Source: Spartobacteria bacterium (lineage in GTDB: Bacteria; Verrucomicrobiota; Verrucomicrobiae; Chthoniobacterales; UBA6821). Taken from it: a stretch of DNA of 5,924 nucleotides. The translations under genes were made by a program, and so were the position numbers. Below the pieces are notes generated by a model, which did no database searches, was not told the origin of the DNA, and worked only from the letters and a program-made list of their open reading frames with translations. Positions 5,563 to 5,924 of the stretch are shown here, one piece after another (within the stretch, counting starts at the first letter, position 1; each line of letters starts with the position of its first letter). Location: positions 4,436 to 10,359 of the forward strand of contig PLEU01000201.1 in assembly GCA_003136515.1 (NCBI GenBank), given 5' to 3'.

Positions 5563-5924
5563 TTAACGTTCCCCAAATAACGCCGATCCGATCCTCACCA
5601 AAGTCGCCCCCTCCTCAACAGCCACCTCAAAATCCCCGCTCATACCCATTGACAAAGTGCCCAGTGGAATTCCCGCCCGAAGTGCTATCTGGTCGCGGAG
5701 TTCCCTGAGTAGCGCAAAGTAGGGCCTTGAGGACTCAGCTTCCTTGGCAAGGGGCGCCATGGTCATCAAACCCTCCACCTGCAAGCGTGGCAGGGCAAGC
5801 AAACCGTCCATCTCCCGCTTGAGGATATCAGGAAAAAATCCCTTTTTGCTTGCCTCGGCGGAAACATTCACTTCGAGAAGCACGCGGGGGAAGAGACCCA
5901 ACTCCGCTGCGATGCGATCAATCT
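5563..5924 (-). CDS. yggS: YggS/PLPBP-family PLP-binding protein, C-terminal half
   Basis: The last 119 residues of a pyridoxal-phosphate-binding protein of the YggS/PROSC family; the N-terminal half, with the PLP-binding lysine, lies beyond the right edge. Family marks are [15 protein letters not shown] (usual form: NIS-E--K-G), [11 protein letters not shown], a following [12 protein letters not shown] helix, and the C-terminal [30 protein letters not shown], where SMGMS and the RIG segment contact the cofactor phosphate in the family. These cytoplasmic fold-type III barrel proteins have no known enzymatic turnover and are thought to buffer free PLP and affect amino-acid and oxoacid balance. 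The frame continues upstream of the in-frame TTG at 5901 to the edge (IDRIAAE), so that codon is not the start. The gene ends 64 bp before the coiled-coil gene, in the same direction. Confidence 0.93.
   Translation of the reverse strand, partial: IDRIAAELGLFPRVLLEVNVSAEASKKGFFPDILKREMDGLLALPRLQVEGLMTMAPLAKEAESSRPYFALLRELRDQIALRAGIPLGTLSMGMSGDFEVAVEEGATLVRIGSALFGER

Noticed and set aside
5499..5576. 26-residue N-terminal extension of the 210-residue coiled-coil protein from a TTG at 5576
   Set aside because: It would overlap the yggS end by 14 bases, has no ribosome site and adds residues unlike the rest of the protein; the ATG at 5498 is more plausible.

Overview
The window is a compact, mostly minus-strand bacterial segment of moderate-to-high GC content. 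It holds one recognisable metabolic operon, several small envelope-type proteins of unknown function, and two genes cut by the window edges. No rRNA, tRNA, CRISPR array, insertion sequence or phage gene was seen. The style (E1-alpha with a GHGEHDDASY segment, small proline-rich secreted proteins, few Shine-Dalgarno sequences) suggests a Gram-negative-type bacterium, perhaps in the Verrucomicrobiota/PVC group. That placement is a weak inference, because no phylogenetic marker is present.

Layout from left to right. Bases 1-214 carry the end of a plus-strand gene for a short secreted or lipoprotein-like protein; its start lies off the window. It converges on a minus-strand gene (275-1018) for a secreted protein with two diverged copies of a ~60-residue helical repeat between proline-rich segments. 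Upstream of that on the minus strand lies a 2-oxoacid dehydrogenase cluster: E1-alpha (3284-4351), E1-beta (2322-3287, overlapping E1-alpha by ATGA) and the lipoyl E2 acyltransferase (1059-2261). No E3 dihydrolipoamide dehydrogenase lies in the window. Before E1-alpha come two short proteins (4420-4839 and 4866-5498) with the same plan: a charged coiled coil followed by one C-terminal transmembrane helix. The right edge holds the C-terminal half of a YggS/PLPBP-family PLP-binding protein.

All minus-strand genes read in the same direction with gaps of 26-68 bp or an overlap, so a transcription unit from yggS to the secreted repeat protein is possible. E1-alpha, E1-beta and E2 form one enzyme complex that decarboxylates a 2-oxoacid (pyruvate, a branched-chain oxoacid, or acetoin in a related variant) and passes the acyl group to CoA. 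The function of the two tail-anchored coiled-coil proteins and the duplicated secreted protein is unknown; these are the least explained parts of the window. No clearly new defence or mobile system is visible.
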